Of a DNA stretch of 64,000 nt, positions 1-9,052 are shown piece by piece. The notes beneath the pieces are model-generated. The model made no database searches. It had not been told where the DNA came from and worked only from the letters and a program-made list of their open reading frames with translations. The DNA lies in contig NZ_BLTJ01000006.1 of assembly GCF_013282095.1 (NCBI RefSeq), forward strand, positions 172,318 through 236,317, in the 5' to 3' direction. This DNA comes from Enterocloster alcoholdehydrogenati. GTDB lineage: Bacteria; Bacillota; Clostridia; Lachnospirales; Lachnospiraceae. How positions within the stretch are numbered: the stretch's first letter is position 1; the number at the start of each line of letters is the position of its first letter. The translations under genes were made by a program, and so were the position numbers.

Positions 1-119
1 AAAAGATTAAATCTGCAGGGATTGCCGGCGTGATCCGCCCTGGAAAAAATTCGATCCAGGTGATCGTAGGCACAAAGGTACAGTTTGTTGCGGATGAGAT
101 GAAGAAGATGCTGAAATAG
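1..119 (+). CDS. PTS transporter EIIB domain, C-terminal fragment
   Basis: Only the last 38 codons are inside the window; the gene enters from the left edge and stops at TAG 117-119. The visible tail contains IQVIVGTKVQFVADEMKKML, which matches the end of the EIIB domain of glucose/N-acetylglucosamine/beta-glucoside-type PTS permeases. That domain carries the phosphorylated cysteine (not visible here) and passes phosphate from EIIA to the incoming sugar at the membrane. Substrate and full domain order cannot be judged from this fragment. Confidence 0.7.
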   Translation, partial: KIKSAGIAGVIRPGKNSIQVIVGTKVQFVADEMKKMLK

Positions 120-155
120 TTCAGCCATCGGGCTGTCTTTTCTGTAATGTAAGGT

Positions 156-195
156 AGGATCGGTTCTTTCTTTAAAGAGAGCCGGTCCTATTTTG
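156..195 (+). terminator. Rho-independent terminator of the PTS gene
   Basis: A 13-bp stem (TAGGATCGGTTCT pairing with AGAGCCGGTCCTA through two G-U pairs) closes a 10-nt loop and is followed by TTTT. A smaller hairpin (CAGCC/GGCTG at 123-136, then TCTTTT) lies just before it, so the PTS gene has two possible stops. Confidence 0.7.
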
Positions 196-243
196 CTGCA
201 GAAACTTCCTGGAAGCTGTAATAGAATTGAAAGATAAAATCGG

Positions 244-272
244 TTGAAAGATAGTGAAAGCCTTGATACAAT
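244..272 (+). promoter_or_regulatory. Sigma-A-type promoter of the first cell-wall-repeat gene
   Basis: TTGAAA at 244-249 and TACAAT at 267-272 are separated by exactly 17 bp and lie about 70 bp upstream of the start codon at 345. Confidence 0.6.
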
Positions 273-344
273 AGAAAAAAGACGAGAGCCCTGCAGGCGG
301 TATTTCCTGATGGGAAAAGCGGCGGCAGGGAGAAAGAGGCGTAT

Positions 345-1715
345 ATGAAGAGGAAGATAACAGCGGTGTGGGCGGCGGCGCTGCTGCTGTCAGCCGGGGC
401 GGCCAATGTGACGGCTCTGGCTGAAGGCTGGGCGCAGTCCAACGGCAGCTGGGTCTACTATGACAGCAATGGAAATAAGATACATAACGAGTGGAGAAAG
501 GGTGCGGATGGTAAATGGCGCTATCTGGACGGAGACGGCAGCATGGCGGTCAATGTCTGGATAGACGGCGATTACTATGTGGACAGCGATGGCATCATGG
601 TTACTGAAAAGTGGCTCCATGTACCGGAAGATGAAGGAGAGGATGAGTGGTATTATTTTACCGAGTCCGGCAGGAAGGTAGAGGATACCTGGAAGAAGAT
701 TTCGGACAAGTGGTATCATTTTGACAGCAATGGAGCCATGGAACGGGGCTGGATTCTGGATGATATGTATTATACTGGTGACGATGGCGTGATGCGTACC
801 GGCTGGCAGAAGCTGATTCCGCCGGAGCAGTATGACGAGGAGATCAACAAGGTGGTGCCGGGGTATGACACGGGCTCCATTGATTACGGGGAGGACGGGT
901 ATTACTGGTTCTATTTTGGAACTAACGGTAAGAAATATGTTCCCGGCGATGACAACTCCGGCGACGATTACGGCACCCGCAAGATTGACGGGGACTATTA
1001 CTGCTTTGATGATGACGGAATCTTGCAGATGGGCTGGAAAAATGTACGCAATAATAACGGCGGCTCCATTCAGGATTATATGTACTTTGGTTCAGACGGC
1101 AAGGCGCGGATTGGCTGGTATTCCATTGAACCGCCGGAGGATCTGGAGGGCTATGACGGAGATGTGGAGTGGTTTTATTTCTCCAATAACGGAACGCCCA
1201 AGGCTGCCGACTCGGATCGTCTGGATACCCAGGATCTGACCCGGATCAACGGAAAGACATACCTCTTTAATGAAAAGGGAAATCCGCTGTATGGGCTGAG
1301 AAAGGTGTATACAGGATCGGGGGATGACAACTGGACAGCGTATTATTTCGGCAATAAGAACCAGAGCTGCGTACAGAAGGGAAAGATGACGGTAGAAGAG
1401 GACGGTGGCTCTAAGACAGAATATTATTTCAGCGACAACGGCCGCGGCTATACCGGCGTCCGCGACGGCCGCCTCTATTATAAAGGAAAGCTTCAGAAGG
1501 CAACGGATGGACAGAAGTACGTCTGCTACCGGGTAGACGGTGGAAATTATGTGGTAAACAGTTCAGGAAAGGTTATGAAGGATACCACGGTGAAGAACAG
1601 CGACGGGGTAAAATTTAAAACCACAGCCTCCGGCACCCTGAGTACGGCAGATGATGATTCTGATATTGACTCTTATGTGACAGCTCCAGAGGAGCCGTTG
1701 TGCCTGGAAAGCTGA
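345..1715 (+). CDS. Secreted cell-wall-binding-repeat protein
   Basis: 456 aa. Residues 1-27 form a signal peptide (basic MKRK, hydrophobic core, cleavage near ALA-EG). Almost all the rest is a run of choline-binding-like repeats with the W-(V/Y)-Y-(Y/F)-D-x-(N/D)-G pattern, for example WVYYDSNGNK, WYHFDSNGAM and WYYFTESGRK. Such repeats attach proteins non-covalently to wall teichoic polymers or act as spacer repeats. The protein is acidic and has no catalytic domain that I recognise; the last ~30 residues are Asp/Ser-rich. Start ATG 345 is preceded by AGAAAGAGG. It has its own promoter and terminator, so it is monocistronic. Two other proteins of this type lie at 18.8 and 25.8 kb. The family call is firm; the function is unknown. 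Confidence 0.85.
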   Translation: MKRKITAVWAAALLLSAGAANVTALAEGWAQSNGSWVYYDSNGNKIHNEWRKGADGKWRYLDGDGSMAVNVWIDGDYYVDSDGIMVTEKWLHVPEDEGEDEWYYFTESGRKVEDTWKKISDKWYHFDSNGAMERGWILDDMYYTGDDGVMRTGWQKLIPPEQYDEEINKVVPGYDTGSIDYGEDGYYWFYFGTNGKKYVPGDDNSGDDYGTRKIDGDYYCFDDDGILQMGWKNVRNNNGGSIQDYMYFGSDGKARIGWYSIEPPEDLEGYDGDVEWFYFSNNGTPKAADSDRLDTQDLTRINGKTYLFNEKGNPLYGLRKVYTGSGDDNWTAYYFGNKNQSCVQKGKMTVEEDGGSKTEYYFSDNGRGYTGVRDGRLYYKGKLQKATDGQKYVCYRVDGGNYVVNSSGKVMKDTTVKNSDGVKFKTTASGTLSTADDDSDIDSYVTAPEEPLCLES

Positions 1716-1783
1716 GGCGCCGGACGGAGGAAGGGTCCCGTTTTGATTTGAAGCTGATAAAGCGCATTATATTATTATAGAAG

Positions 1784-1849
1784 AAACTCCCTTTCTGGAG
1801 AATCGTGTGGCTGAAACAGGTCTCCGGTTTCAAAAGAGGGGAGTTTTTT
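1784..1849 (+). terminator. Terminator after the first cell-wall-repeat gene
   Basis: AACTCCCTTT near 1785 can pair with AAAGAGGGGAGTT at 1833-1845 (one G bulged), followed by a run of T. The loop is long (about 35 nt). Confidence 0.6.
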
Positions 1850-1942
1850 CTGACATGGAAACGGTGTGTGCTGTAAATTGCAGGACGTAGGGTTCCATAT
1901 GTACCGATGGAAGAGAGGGATGAGAAAAAATTAAAAAAATAC

Positions 1943-1971
1943 TTGCATTTCCTGCAAACATATGATATTCT
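1943..1971 (+). promoter_or_regulatory. Probable promoter of the S10 ribosomal operon
   Basis: TTGCAT at 1943-1948, 17-bp spacer, TATTCT at 1966-1971; an alternative -10 (GATATT at 1964) overlaps. It lies about 240 bp upstream of rpsJ and so implies a long 5' leader. The TTGCATTTCC start of this promoter recurs in the promoters before rpmJ and before the PheB-like gene. Confidence 0.5.
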
Positions 1972-1984
1972 TGAAAAGCTGTGA

Positions 1985-2190
1985 CATGATAGCAAAGAAG
2001 CGCGAGGTTGCTGCCCACCATAAGGCAGGTTTTCCGTGGAGCGAATGTCAAGTTAGGAAACTGGCGACAAGTCACTGTACCAATTAAAGAAACTGCTGCA
2101 AATTTAGCAGAATCAGTGTGGGGTTCCGTGAGGACACACACGGGAACGTGTACAGTCACCGCTTGTCGTACTTGGTTTATAAAGTGCGAA
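1985..2190 (+). promoter_or_regulatory. Structured 5' leader RNA of the S10 operon
   Basis: Between the putative promoter and rpsJ there is no gene but clear folding potential. A long-range stem joins CGACAAG (2065-2071) to CTTGTCG (2162-2168) and, inside it, ACTGTAC (2074-2080) to GTACAGT (2150-2156). It encloses hairpins CTGCT/AGCAG (2093-2110) and GTTCCGTG/CACGGGAAC (2123-2147, one bulged G). In many bacteria S10-operon leaders bind L4 or another operon protein for feedback control; that role here is inference. The leader ends about 20 nt before the rpsJ ribosome binding site. Confidence 0.6.
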
Positions 2191-2208
2191 AAGGAGGCGA
2201 CTTTTTTT

Positions 2209-2526
2209 ATGGCAAGTCAAGTAATGAGAATCACATTAAAAGCTTATGATCATCAGTTAGTAGATCAGTCCGCTGGAAAGATCATCGAGACAGTAAAAAA
2301 GACAGGATCTCAGGTGAGCGGACCGGTGCCGTTACCAACAAAGAAAGAGGTTGTAACCATTCTGCGTGCGGTTCATAAGTACAAGGATTCCAGAGAGCAG
2401 TTCGAGCAGAGAACTCACAAGAGACTCATCGACATCACTGCTCCAAGCCAGAAGACAGTAGATGCACTGTCCAGACTGGAGATGCCTGCAGGCGTTTACA
2501 TCGACATCAAGATGAAAACAAAGTAA
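2209..2526 (+). CDS. rpsJ: 30S ribosomal protein S10
   Basis: 105 aa, the normal S10 length. The protein opens [20 protein letters not shown] and contains the [12 protein letters not shown] loop and the [11 protein letters not shown] end that place S10 in the 30S head; S10 is also NusE, the NusB partner in antitermination. Start ATG 2209 is chosen because AAGGAGG lies 12 nt upstream and the sequence before it belongs to the structured leader; the reading frame stays open upstream into the leader, but that extension has no family counterpart. First gene of the S10-spc-alpha operon. Confidence 0.97.
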   Translation: MASQVMRITLKAYDHQLVDQSAGKIIETVKKTGSQVSGPVPLPTKKEVVTILRAVHKYKDSREQFEQRTHKRLIDITAPSQKTVDALSRLEMPAGVYIDIKMKTK

Positions 2527-2558
2527 GGATGCCGAAGGGCTGTTTAAATGATTAAGTT

Positions 2559-2679
2559 TATATCCTGAAGGGTTTAGATATAAAAGCAACACTACATTCC
2601 TGTAGGAATCAACATACCGGAAACGGTTCATAGTGTTCCACCTATATTAGACTGTTCTAGGATGAATGCGAAAGCATTC
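2559..2679 (+). promoter_or_regulatory. Structured RNA between rpsJ and rplC (three-way junction plus hairpins)
   Basis: The 184-bp gap between rpsJ and rplC has no gene. AACACTA (2588-2594) pairs with TAGTGTT (2631-2637) and encloses two hairpins: ATTCC-TGTA-GGAAT (2596-2609) and ACCG-GAAA-CGGT (2616-2627, GNRA loop), a clean three-way junction. It is flanked by TATATC/GATATA (2559-2582) and by GAATGC-GAAA-GCATTC (2664-2679, GNRA loop) shortly before the rplC ribosome binding site. Such a compact fold suggests a regulatory or processing element, for example a protein-binding site. No known family was recognised with confidence. Confidence 0.6.
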
Positions 2680-2710
2680 CGCTGTAGATCAAGAAACAGG
2701 AGGTAAGACA

Positions 2711-3346
2711 ATGAAGAAAGCGATTTTAGCAACAAAAGTCGGAATGACCCAGATCTTCAATGAGAATGGTGCGTTAGTTCCGGTAACTGTACTTCAGGCT
2801 GGCCCCTGTGTAGTAACACAGGTTAAGACAGAAGAGAACGACGGTTACAAAGCAGTACAGGTTGGTTTCGTTGACAAGAGAGAGAAGTTAGTCAGCAAGC
2901 CGGTAAAGGGCCACTTTGACAAGGCCGGCGTATCTTACAAGAGATATGTGAGAGAGTTCAGATTAGAGAATGCGCAGGAGTATTCTGTAAAGGATGAGAT
3001 CAAGGCAGACATCTTCGCAGCAGGCGATAAGATTGATGCAACCGCTATTTCCAAGGGTAAAGGCTTCCAGGGCGCAATCAAGAGACATGGACAGCACAGA
3101 GGACCTATGGCTCATGGTTCCAAGTTCCATCGCCATCAGGGTTCCAATGGTTCCGCTACCACCCCAGGCCGTGTATTCAAGGGCAAGGGAATGCCTGGAC
3201 AGATGGGTCGCAAGCAGATCACTGTTCAGAATCTTGAGGTAGTTAAGATTGATGCCGAGAACAACCTGATTCTGGTTAAGGGTGCGGTTCCAGGACCAAA
3301 GAAGTGCCTGGTTACTGTAAAGGAAACCGTTAAGGTTGAGAGGTAA
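2711..3346 (+). CDS. rplC: 50S ribosomal protein L3
   Basis: 211 aa, standard length. Begins [20 protein letters not shown], with the conserved [26 protein letters not shown] stretch split here into [13 protein letters not shown] and [12 protein letters not shown], and [15 protein letters not shown]3 is an early assembly protein whose long loop reaches the peptidyl-transferase centre. ATG 2711 follows AGGAGG with 8 nt spacing; an in-frame ATG at 2666 lies inside the upstream hairpin and is rejected. Confidence 0.97.
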   Translation: MKKAILATKVGMTQIFNENGALVPVTVLQAGPCVVTQVKTEENDGYKAVQVGFVDKREKLVSKPVKGHFDKAGVSYKRYVREFRLENAQEYSVKDEIKADIFAAGDKIDATAISKGKGFQGAIKRHGQHRGPMAHGSKFHRHQGSNGSATTPGRVFKGKGMPGQMGRKQITVQNLEVVKIDAENNLILVKGAVPGPKKCLVTVKETVKVER

Positions 3347-3374
3347 GCTTTTATAGGAAAGGAGGAATTCACAG

Positions 3375-3995
3375 ATGGCAAACGTATCTGTTTACAATAT
3401 GGAAGGTAAGGAAGTTGGCACATTAGAACTGAATGATGCAGTGTTCGGCGTAGAAGTAAACGAGCACCTGGTACATCTTGCAGTTGTTGCACAGCTTGCT
3501 AATAAGCGTCAGGGAACACAGAAGGCAAAGACACGTTCTGAGGTTTCCGGCGGCGGAAGAAAGCCCTGGAGACAGAAGGGAACCGGTCATGCAAGACAGG
3601 GATCCACAAGATCTCCTCAGTGGACAGGCGGCGGCGTAGTATTCGCACCGACTCCAAGGGATTACACTATCACCCTGAACAAGAAGGAGAAGAGAGCAGC
3701 TCTTAAGTCCGCTCTGACAAGCCGTGTTCAGGCGAACAAGTTTATCGTGGTTGATGAGCTGAAGTTTGACGAGATCAAGACAAAGAACTTCAAGAATGTT
3801 ATGAACAACTTAAACGTTTCCAAGGCTCTGGTAGTTCTGGCTGACAATGATCAGAACACTGTATTATCCGCAAGAAACGTTGCTGATGTAAAGACTGCTC
3901 AGGTTGGAACCATCAATGTATATGACATTCTGAAGTACAACACTGTAGTTGCTACCAAGGCAGCTGTTGCATCCATCGAGGAGGTGTACGCGTAA
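3375..3995 (+). CDS. rplD: 50S ribosomal protein L4
   Basis: 206 aa. The globular N-terminus is followed by the long basic loop ([20 protein letters not shown], then [10 protein letters not shown]) that lines the exit tunnel. In E. coli L4 represses its own S10 operon; the structured leader here makes similar control possible but this is not shown. Ribosome binding site AAAGGAGG precedes ATG 3375. The stop codon overlaps the rplW start by one base (TAATG), so the two are translationally coupled. Confidence 0.97.
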   Translation: MANVSVYNMEGKEVGTLELNDAVFGVEVNEHLVHLAVVAQLANKRQGTQKAKTRSEVSGGGRKPWRQKGTGHARQGSTRSPQWTGGGVVFAPTPRDYTITLNKKEKRAALKSALTSRVQANKFIVVDELKFDEIKTKNFKNVMNNLNVSKALVVLADNDQNTVLSARNVADVKTAQVGTINVYDILKYNTVVATKAAVASIEEVYA

Positions 3996-4294
3996 TGGCA
4001 GATATCAGATATTATGACGTCATTTTAAAGCCGGTTATCACCGAGAAGAGCATGAACGCCATGGGTGACAAGAAGTACACATTCATGGTACACGTAGACG
4101 CTAACAAGTCTATGATCAAAGAGGCTGTTGAGAAGATGTTTCCGGGCACCAAGGTTGCTTCCGTAAACACCATGAACTACGACGGCAAGACAAAGAGAAG
4201 AGGAATGACCTTCGGCAAGACCGCTGCTTCCAAGAAGGCTATTGTTAAGCTGACAGAGGACAGCAAGGATATCGAGGTATTCCAGGGACTGTAA
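3995..4294 (+). CDS. rplW: 50S ribosomal protein L23
   Basis: 99 aa. Contains [12 protein letters not shown] and [19 protein letters not shown], hallmarks of L23, which sits at the tunnel exit and docks trigger factor and SRP. The ATG overlaps the rplD stop by one base. A 111-bp GC-rich gap with inverted repeats (near 4331-4375) separates it from rplB. Confidence 0.97.
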   Translation: MADIRYYDVILKPVITEKSMNAMGDKKYTFMVHVDANKSMIKEAVEKMFPGTKVASVNTMNYDGKTKRRGMTFGKTAASKKAIVKLTEDSKDIEVFQGL

Positions 4295-4405
4295 GCCGCA
4301 GACGCGTGCAGAGTCCGATTAAATATCACCCGCCGGGCCTGTCCCGGCCGGAGAACTTATACGGCAGCAAGGCCGTGAAAAGAATTTGAAAAGGAGTACA
4401 ATGTC

Positions 4406-5251
4406 ATGGGAATTAAGAAGTATAATGCCTATACACCTTCCAGAAGACATATGACCGGTTCTGATTTCAAGGAAATCACCAAGAAAACTCCAGAGAAGTC
4501 TCTGGTGGTATCTCTTGAGAAGAACGCTGGTCGTAACAATCAGGGTAAGATCACTGTTCGTCACAGAGGCGGCGGCAGCAGAAGAAAATACAGAATCATC
4601 GACTTTAAGAGAAACAGCAAGGATGGAATTGCTGCAACTGTTATCGGTATCGAGTACGATCCTAACAGAAGCGCCAACATCGCACTGATCTGCTACGCAG
4701 ACGGTACAAAGTCCTACATCCTCGCTCCTCAGGGCTTAACTGACGGAATGAAGGTTATGAGCGGCGACACAGCAGAAGCCAAGGTTGGTAACTGTATGCC
4801 ACTGTATCACATTCCTGTAGGTACACAGGTACACAATATTGAGTTATATCCCGGCAAGGGCGGTCAGCTGGTTCGTTCCGCAGGAAACTCTGCACAGCTG
4901 ATGGCTAAGGAAGGCAAGTATGCCACCTTACGTTTACCCTCCGGTGAAATGAGAATGGTTCCGATCATCTGCCGCGCAACCATTGGTGTTGTTGGCAATG
5001 GCGAACACTCCCTGATCAACATTGGTAAAGCTGGTAGAAAACGTCACATGGGTATCAGACCTACCGTTCGCGGTTCCGTAATGAACCCTAATGATCATCC
5101 ACACGGTGGTGGTGAGGGCAAGACCGGCATCGGCCGTCCAGGTCCATGCACACCATGGGGCAAGCCTGCTCTGGGTCTTAAGACCAGAAAGAAAAACAAG
5201 CAGTCTAACAAGTTGATCGTAAGAAGACGTGATGGCAAAACCATCAAATAA
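4406..5251 (+). CDS. rplB: 50S ribosomal protein L2
   Basis: 281 aa, a few residues longer than the usual 275-277. The C-terminal signature [19 protein letters not shown] carries the conserved histidine region near the peptidyl-transferase centre; L2 is required for subunit association. AAGGAG lies upstream of ATG 4406; another ATG at 4401 is out of frame. Confidence 0.97.
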   Translation: MGIKKYNAYTPSRRHMTGSDFKEITKKTPEKSLVVSLEKNAGRNNQGKITVRHRGGGSRRKYRIIDFKRNSKDGIAATVIGIEYDPNRSANIALICYADGTKSYILAPQGLTDGMKVMSGDTAEAKVGNCMPLYHIPVGTQVHNIELYPGKGGQLVRSAGNSAQLMAKEGKYATLRLPSGEMRMVPIICRATIGVVGNGEHSLINIGKAGRKRHMGIRPTVRGSVMNPNDHPHGGGEGKTGIGRPGPCTPWGKPALGLKTRKKNKQSNKLIVRRRDGKTIK

Positions 5252-5270
5252 TTAAGGAGGTTAAGAACAC

Positions 5271-5555
5271 ATGGCTCGTTCACTGAAAAAAGGACCATTT
5301 GCAGACGCGCATCTGTTAAAGAAAGTAGACGCTATGAATGCAGCAGGACAGAAGCAGGTAATCAAGACCTGGTCCCGCCGTTCAACAATCTTCCCGCAGA
5401 TGGTTGGTCATACAATCGCCGTTCATGACGGAAGAAAGCACGTTCCGGTATACGTTACTGAGGATATGGTAGGACATAAACTGGGTGAGTTCGTAGCAAC
5501 CAGAACCTACAGAGGCCACGGTAAAGACGAGAAGAAGTCCGGCGTTAGAAAGTAA
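5271..5555 (+). CDS. rpsS: 30S ribosomal protein S19
   Basis: 94 aa. [19 protein letters not shown] and the [20 protein letters not shown] core are diagnostic. S19 pairs with S13 in the 30S head near the A site. TAAGGAGG lies upstream; 19 bp after rplB. Confidence 0.97.
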   Translation: MARSLKKGPFADAHLLKKVDAMNAAGQKQVIKTWSRRSTIFPQMVGHTIAVHDGRKHVPVYVTEDMVGHKLGEFVATRTYRGHGKDEKKSGVRK

Positions 5556-5588
5556 TCCACGGGTAAGATTGAAAGGAGGTTTTTACCA

Positions 5589-5975
5589 ATGGCAAAAGGA
5601 CATAGATCCCAAATCAAGAGAGAAAGAAATGCCCAGAAGGACACAAGACCAAGCGCAACACTGTCTTACGCTAGAGTGTCTGTCCAGAAGGCTTGCTTTG
5701 TATTAGATGCCATCAGAGGCAAAGATTTACAGACCGCACTTGGTATTGTAACATACAATCCCAGATATGCTTCCAGCTTAGTTAAGAAGTTACTGGAATC
5801 AGCAGCAGCAAACGCTGAGAACAATAACAACATGGATCCCGCAAAACTGTACGTAGAAGAGTGCTACGCAAACCAGGGACCAACTATGAAGAGAGTCAGA
5901 CCGAGAGCTCAGGGCCGCGCTTACAGAATCGAGAAGAGAATGAGCCACATCACTGTAGTTCTCAATGAAAGATAG
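5589..5975 (+). CDS. rplV: 50S ribosomal protein L22
   Basis: 128 aa, slightly longer than the ~113 aa of B. subtilis because of an N-terminal extension (MAKGHRSQIKRERNAQKDTR). The beta-hairpin that reaches into the exit tunnel is MKRVRPRAQGRAYRIEKR, a site where macrolide-resistance mutations are known in other species; nothing unusual is seen here. AAAGGAGG precedes the start. Confidence 0.96.
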   Translation: MAKGHRSQIKRERNAQKDTRPSATLSYARVSVQKACFVLDAIRGKDLQTALGIVTYNPRYASSLVKKLLESAAANAENNNNMDPAKLYVEECYANQGPTMKRVRPRAQGRAYRIEKRMSHITVVLNER

Positions 5976-5984
5976 GAGGCAAAT

Positions 5985-6641
5985 ATGGGACAGAAAGTTA
6001 ATCCACACGGCTTAAGAGTCGGTGTTATTAAAGACTGGGATTCCAGATGGTATGCAGAAGCTGATTTTGCAGACTGCCTGGTTGAAGACTATAATATCAG
6101 AAAGTTCTTAAAGAACAGATTAAAGAATTCCGGTGTTTCCAAGATCGAGATCGAGCGTGCATCTGACCGTGTAAAGGTTATCATCTACACTGCTAAGCCA
6201 GGCGTAGTAATCGGCAAGGGCGGCGCTGAGATCGAGAAGCTGAAGGCCGAAGTTCAGAAGATGACATCCAAGAAGCTGTTCGTAGACATCAAAGAGATCA
6301 AGAGACCGGACAGAGATGCTCAGCTGGTTGCAGAGTCTATCGCACAGCAGCTGGAGAACCGTGTTTCCTTCCGCCGCGCTATGAAGTCTACCATGGGCAG
6401 AACCATGAAGGCTGGCGTTAAGGGTATCAAGACTGCTGTTGCAGGCCGTCTGGGCGGCGCTGACATGGCACGTACCGAGTTCTACAGCGAGGGTACTATC
6501 CCGCTTCAGACATTAAGAGCAGATATTGACTATGGTTTCGCAGAGGCAGATACAACCTACGGCAAGATTGGCGTTAAGGTATGGATCTACAAAGGCGAGG
6601 TACTTCCTACTAAAGGAAACAAGGAAGGGAGCGATAAATAA
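5985..6641 (+). CDS. rpsC: 30S ribosomal protein S3
   Basis: 218 aa. [20 protein letters not shown] is the S3 N-terminus; the KH domain carries [15 protein letters not shown]; the C-terminal domain contains [18 protein letters not shown]3 lines the mRNA entry tunnel and contributes helicase activity. Nine bases separate it from rplV, and its stop overlaps the rplP start. Confidence 0.97.
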   Translation: MGQKVNPHGLRVGVIKDWDSRWYAEADFADCLVEDYNIRKFLKNRLKNSGVSKIEIERASDRVKVIIYTAKPGVVIGKGGAEIEKLKAEVQKMTSKKLFVDIKEIKRPDRDAQLVAESIAQQLENRVSFRRAMKSTMGRTMKAGVKGIKTAVAGRLGGADMARTEFYSEGTIPLQTLRADIDYGFAEADTTYGKIGVKVWIYKGEVLPTKGNKEGSDK

Positions 6642-7078
6642 TGTTAATGCCTAAGAGAGTAAAGCGTCGTAAACAGTTCCGTGGATCTATGGCCGGTAAG
6701 GCATTAAGAGGTAATACGATCTCTAACGGTGAGTACGGTTTAGTCGCTACTGAACCATGTTGGATCAAGTCAAACCAGATCGAGGCAGCCCGAGTTGCCA
6801 TGACACGTTACATCAAGCGTGGCGGTAAGGTTTGGATTAAGATTTTCCCCGATAAACCTGTAACAGCAAAGCCAGCAGAAACCCGTATGGGTTCCGGTAA
6901 GGGCGCTCTGGAGTACTGGGTAGCAGTTGTAAAGCCAGGCCGCGTATTATTTGAGATCGCTGGTGTACCAGAGGAAACAGCGAAAGAAGCACTTCGTCTT
7001 GCTATGCACAAGCTGCCATGCAAGTGTAAGATTGTTTCTAAAGCAGATTTAGAAGGCGGTGATAACAGTGAAAACTAA
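6641..7078 (+). CDS. rplP: 50S ribosomal protein L16
   Basis: 145 aa. Starts [17 protein letters not shown] and contains the [19 protein letters not shown] motif of L16, which helps place the A-site tRNA acceptor arm. ATG 6641 overlaps the rpsC stop (TAATG). Its 3' end overlaps rpmC. Confidence 0.97.
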   Translation: MLMPKRVKRRKQFRGSMAGKALRGNTISNGEYGLVATEPCWIKSNQIEAARVAMTRYIKRGGKVWIKIFPDKPVTAKPAETRMGSGKGALEYWVAVVKPGRVLFEIAGVPEETAKEALRLAMHKLPCKCKIVSKADLEGGDNSEN

Positions 7079-7271
7079 TAAATTTGTAGAAGAGTTAAAG
7101 AATAAGTCAGCAAATGAGCTGAATGAAGAGTTAGTAGCTGCGAAGAAGGAACTGTTCAATTTAAGATTCCAGAATGCGACCAATCAGTTAGACAACACAT
7201 CCCGGATCAAGGAAGTGCGCAAGAACATTGCACGGATCCAGACTGTTATCACTGAGAAGGCTAATGCTTAA
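7068..7271 (+). CDS. rpmC: 50S ribosomal protein L29
   Basis: 67 aa, mostly alpha-helical, with [20 protein letters not shown] as the L29 signature; it sits at the tunnel exit beside L23. I place the start at GTG 7068: AAGGCGG lies 8 nt upstream and the family begins (M)[13 protein letters not shown] at 7059 would add three residues. It overlaps the last 11 bases of rplP. Confidence 0.93.
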   Translation: MKTNKFVEELKNKSANELNEELVAAKKELFNLRFQNATNQLDNTSRIKEVRKNIARIQTVITEKANA

Positions 7272-7288
7272 TGAAAGGAGAACTTACC

Positions 7289-7543
7289 GTGGAAAGAAAT
7301 TTAAGAAAGACCCGTACCGGTAAAGTGGTAAGCAACAAGATGGATAAGACCATCGTTGTAGCAATCGAGGACCACGTAAAACACCCAATGATCGGTAAGA
7401 TCGTTAAGAAAACCGTTAAGCTGAAGGCTCATGATGAGAACAATGAGTGCGGCATCGGTGATACTGTAAAAGTAATGGAAACAAGACCACTGTCCAAGGA
7501 TAAGAGATGGAGACTTGTTGAGATTATCGAGAAAGCAAGATAA
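7289..7543 (+). CDS. rpsQ: 30S ribosomal protein S17
   Basis: 84 aa OB-fold protein that binds 16S rRNA helix 11 early in assembly. Contains [20 protein letters not shown] and [20 protein letters not shown]. The start is GTG 7289, 7 nt after AAAGGAG; an in-frame ATG at 7271 overlaps that ribosome binding site and would add six residues not found in the family. Confidence 0.93.
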   Translation: MERNLRKTRTGKVVSNKMDKTIVVAIEDHVKHPMIGKIVKKTVKLKAHDENNECGIGDTVKVMETRPLSKDKRWRLVEIIEKAR

Positions 7544-7564
7544 TTCAGGAAGGAGTTAACAGGT

Positions 7565-7933
7565 ATGGTTCAGCAGGAAACAAGACTTAAGGTTGCCGAC
7601 AATACCGGTGCAAAGGAACTTCTCTGCATCCGCGTTATGGGTGGTTCAACCAGAAGATATGCAAATATCGGCGATATCATCGTTGCTTCCGTTAAAGATG
7701 CAACACCAGGCGGTGTTGTAAAGAAGGGCGATGTTGTAAAGGCTGTAGTGGTTCGTTCTGTTAAGGGCGCTCGCCGCAAAGACGGTTCCTACATCAAGTT
7801 TGATGAGAACGCTGCAGTAATTATTAAGGATGACAAGACTCCAAGAGGAACTCGTATCTTTGGGCCTGTAGCCAGAGAATTAAGAGACAAGCAGTTCATG
7901 AAGATTGTCTCCCTGGCTCCAGAAGTATTATAA
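7565..7933 (+). CDS. rplN: 50S ribosomal protein L14
   Basis: 122 aa, the canonical length. [20 protein letters not shown] and [13 protein letters not shown] are highly conserved; L14 forms part of an intersubunit bridge and is the binding site of the silencing factor RsfS. Preceded by AAGGAG. Confidence 0.97.
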   Translation: MVQQETRLKVADNTGAKELLCIRVMGGSTRRYANIGDIIVASVKDATPGGVVKKGDVVKAVVVRSVKGARRKDGSYIKFDENAAVIIKDDKTPRGTRIFGPVARELRDKQFMKIVSLAPEVL

Positions 7934-7947
7934 GGAGGGTGTCCACT

Positions 7948-8253
7948 GTGCAGAAAATCAAGAAAGACGATTTAGTAGTTGTAATCGCAGGTAAAGATAA
8001 AGACAAACAGGGAAAGGTACTCTCTGTTGATACAAAGAAGAACAAGGTTCTGGTTCAGGGCTGCAATATGATCACAAAGCATACAAAGCAGTCTCCGGCC
8101 AACCCACAGGGCGGCATTGTAAATCAGGAAGCTCCCATTGATATCTCCAATGTAATGCTGGTAGTTGACGGCAAGGCAACCAGAGTTGGTTTCGAGGTTA
8201 GAGACGGAAAGAAAGTCCGCGTAGCCAAGAAGTCCGGCAAGGTTGTTGACTAA
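7948..8253 (+). CDS. rplX: 50S ribosomal protein L24
   Basis: 101 aa KOW-domain protein that initiates 50S assembly ([19 protein letters not shown] is the KOW motif). Start at GTG 7948, 8 nt after AAGGAGGGT; an earlier GTG at 7939 falls inside the ribosome binding site and is rejected. Confidence 0.93.
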   Translation: MQKIKKDDLVVVIAGKDKDKQGKVLSVDTKKNKVLVQGCNMITKHTKQSPANPQGGIVNQEAPIDISNVMLVVDGKATRVGFEVRDGKKVRVAKKSGKVVD

Positions 8254-8276
8254 TTCAGGAGAGGAGGAAAAAAACG

Positions 8277-8816
8277 TTGGCTAGATTAAAAGAACAGTAT
8301 CAGAACGAATTTGTAGACGCTCTGATGAAGAAATTTGGATATAAGAACGTTATGCAGGTGCCGAAGCTTGATAAGATCGTTATCAATATGGGCGTAGGCG
8401 AAGCTAAGGAAAATGCCAAGGTTCTGGATTCCGCAGTTCGGGATCTGGAAATCATCTCCGGCCAGAAGGCTGTAACAACAAAGGCTAAGAAGTCTGTTGC
8501 AAACTTCAAGATCCGTGAAGGCATGGCAATCGGCTGCAAGGTAACTCTTCGCGGCGAGAGAATGTATGAGTTCCTGGATCGTCTGATCAACCTGGCACTG
8601 CCGCGTGTACGTGACTTCAGAGGTGTTAACCCTAACGCATTTGATGGCAGAGGAAACTATGCTCTTGGTATCAAGGAGCAGCTGATCTTCCCTGAGATTG
8701 AATACGATAAAGTTGACAAGGTAAGAGGTATGGACATCATCTTCGTTACCACTGCCAATACAGACGAAGAAGCTCGTGAACTTTTGACATTATTCAATAT
8801 GCCTTTTGCGAAATAG
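8277..8816 (+). CDS. rplE: 50S ribosomal protein L5
   Basis: 179 aa, the standard length. Contacts 5S rRNA and P-site tRNA. Landmarks: [39 protein letters not shown] and [16 protein letters not shown]. The start codon is TTG 8277, preceded by GAGAGGAGG; no ATG lies near, so TTG is the real initiator. Confidence 0.96.
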   Translation: MARLKEQYQNEFVDALMKKFGYKNVMQVPKLDKIVINMGVGEAKENAKVLDSAVRDLEIISGQKAVTTKAKKSVANFKIREGMAIGCKVTLRGERMYEFLDRLINLALPRVRDFRGVNPNAFDGRGNYALGIKEQLIFPEIEYDKVDKVRGMDIIFVTTANTDEEARELLTLFNMPFAK

Positions 8817-8832
8817 TTAGGAGGAAACTTTC

Positions 8833-9018
8833 ATGGCTAAGACTTCAATGAAGATCAAACAGCAGCGTCCTGCTAAATTCTCTACCAGAGAGTACAATCG
8901 CTGCAGAATCTGCGGCCGTCCACACGCTTACCTGAGAAAGTACGGCATCTGCAGAATTTGCTTCCGCGAACTGGCTTATAAGGGTCAGATTCCTGGTGTT
9001 AAGAAGGCAAGCTGGTAA
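8833..9018 (+). CDS. rpsN: 30S ribosomal protein S14, zinc type
   Basis: 61 aa, the short zinc-binding form of S14 (type Z). Two CxxC pairs, [15 protein letters not shown] and ICRICF, hold the metal. A zinc-free paralogue, where present elsewhere, is usually Zur-regulated; none is seen here. AGGAGG precedes ATG 8833. Confidence 0.96.
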   Translation: MAKTSMKIKQQRPAKFSTREYNRCRICGRPHAYLRKYGICRICFRELAYKGQIPGVKKASW

Positions 9019-9052
9019 GCTTTAGAGAATTTAGAAAAGGAGGCACACAACA

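Noticed and set aside
2008..2208. 67-codon upstream extension of rpsJ
   Set aside because: It runs through the structured leader, has no ribosome binding site at its start and has no counterpart in S10 proteins; AAGGAGG precedes ATG 2209.
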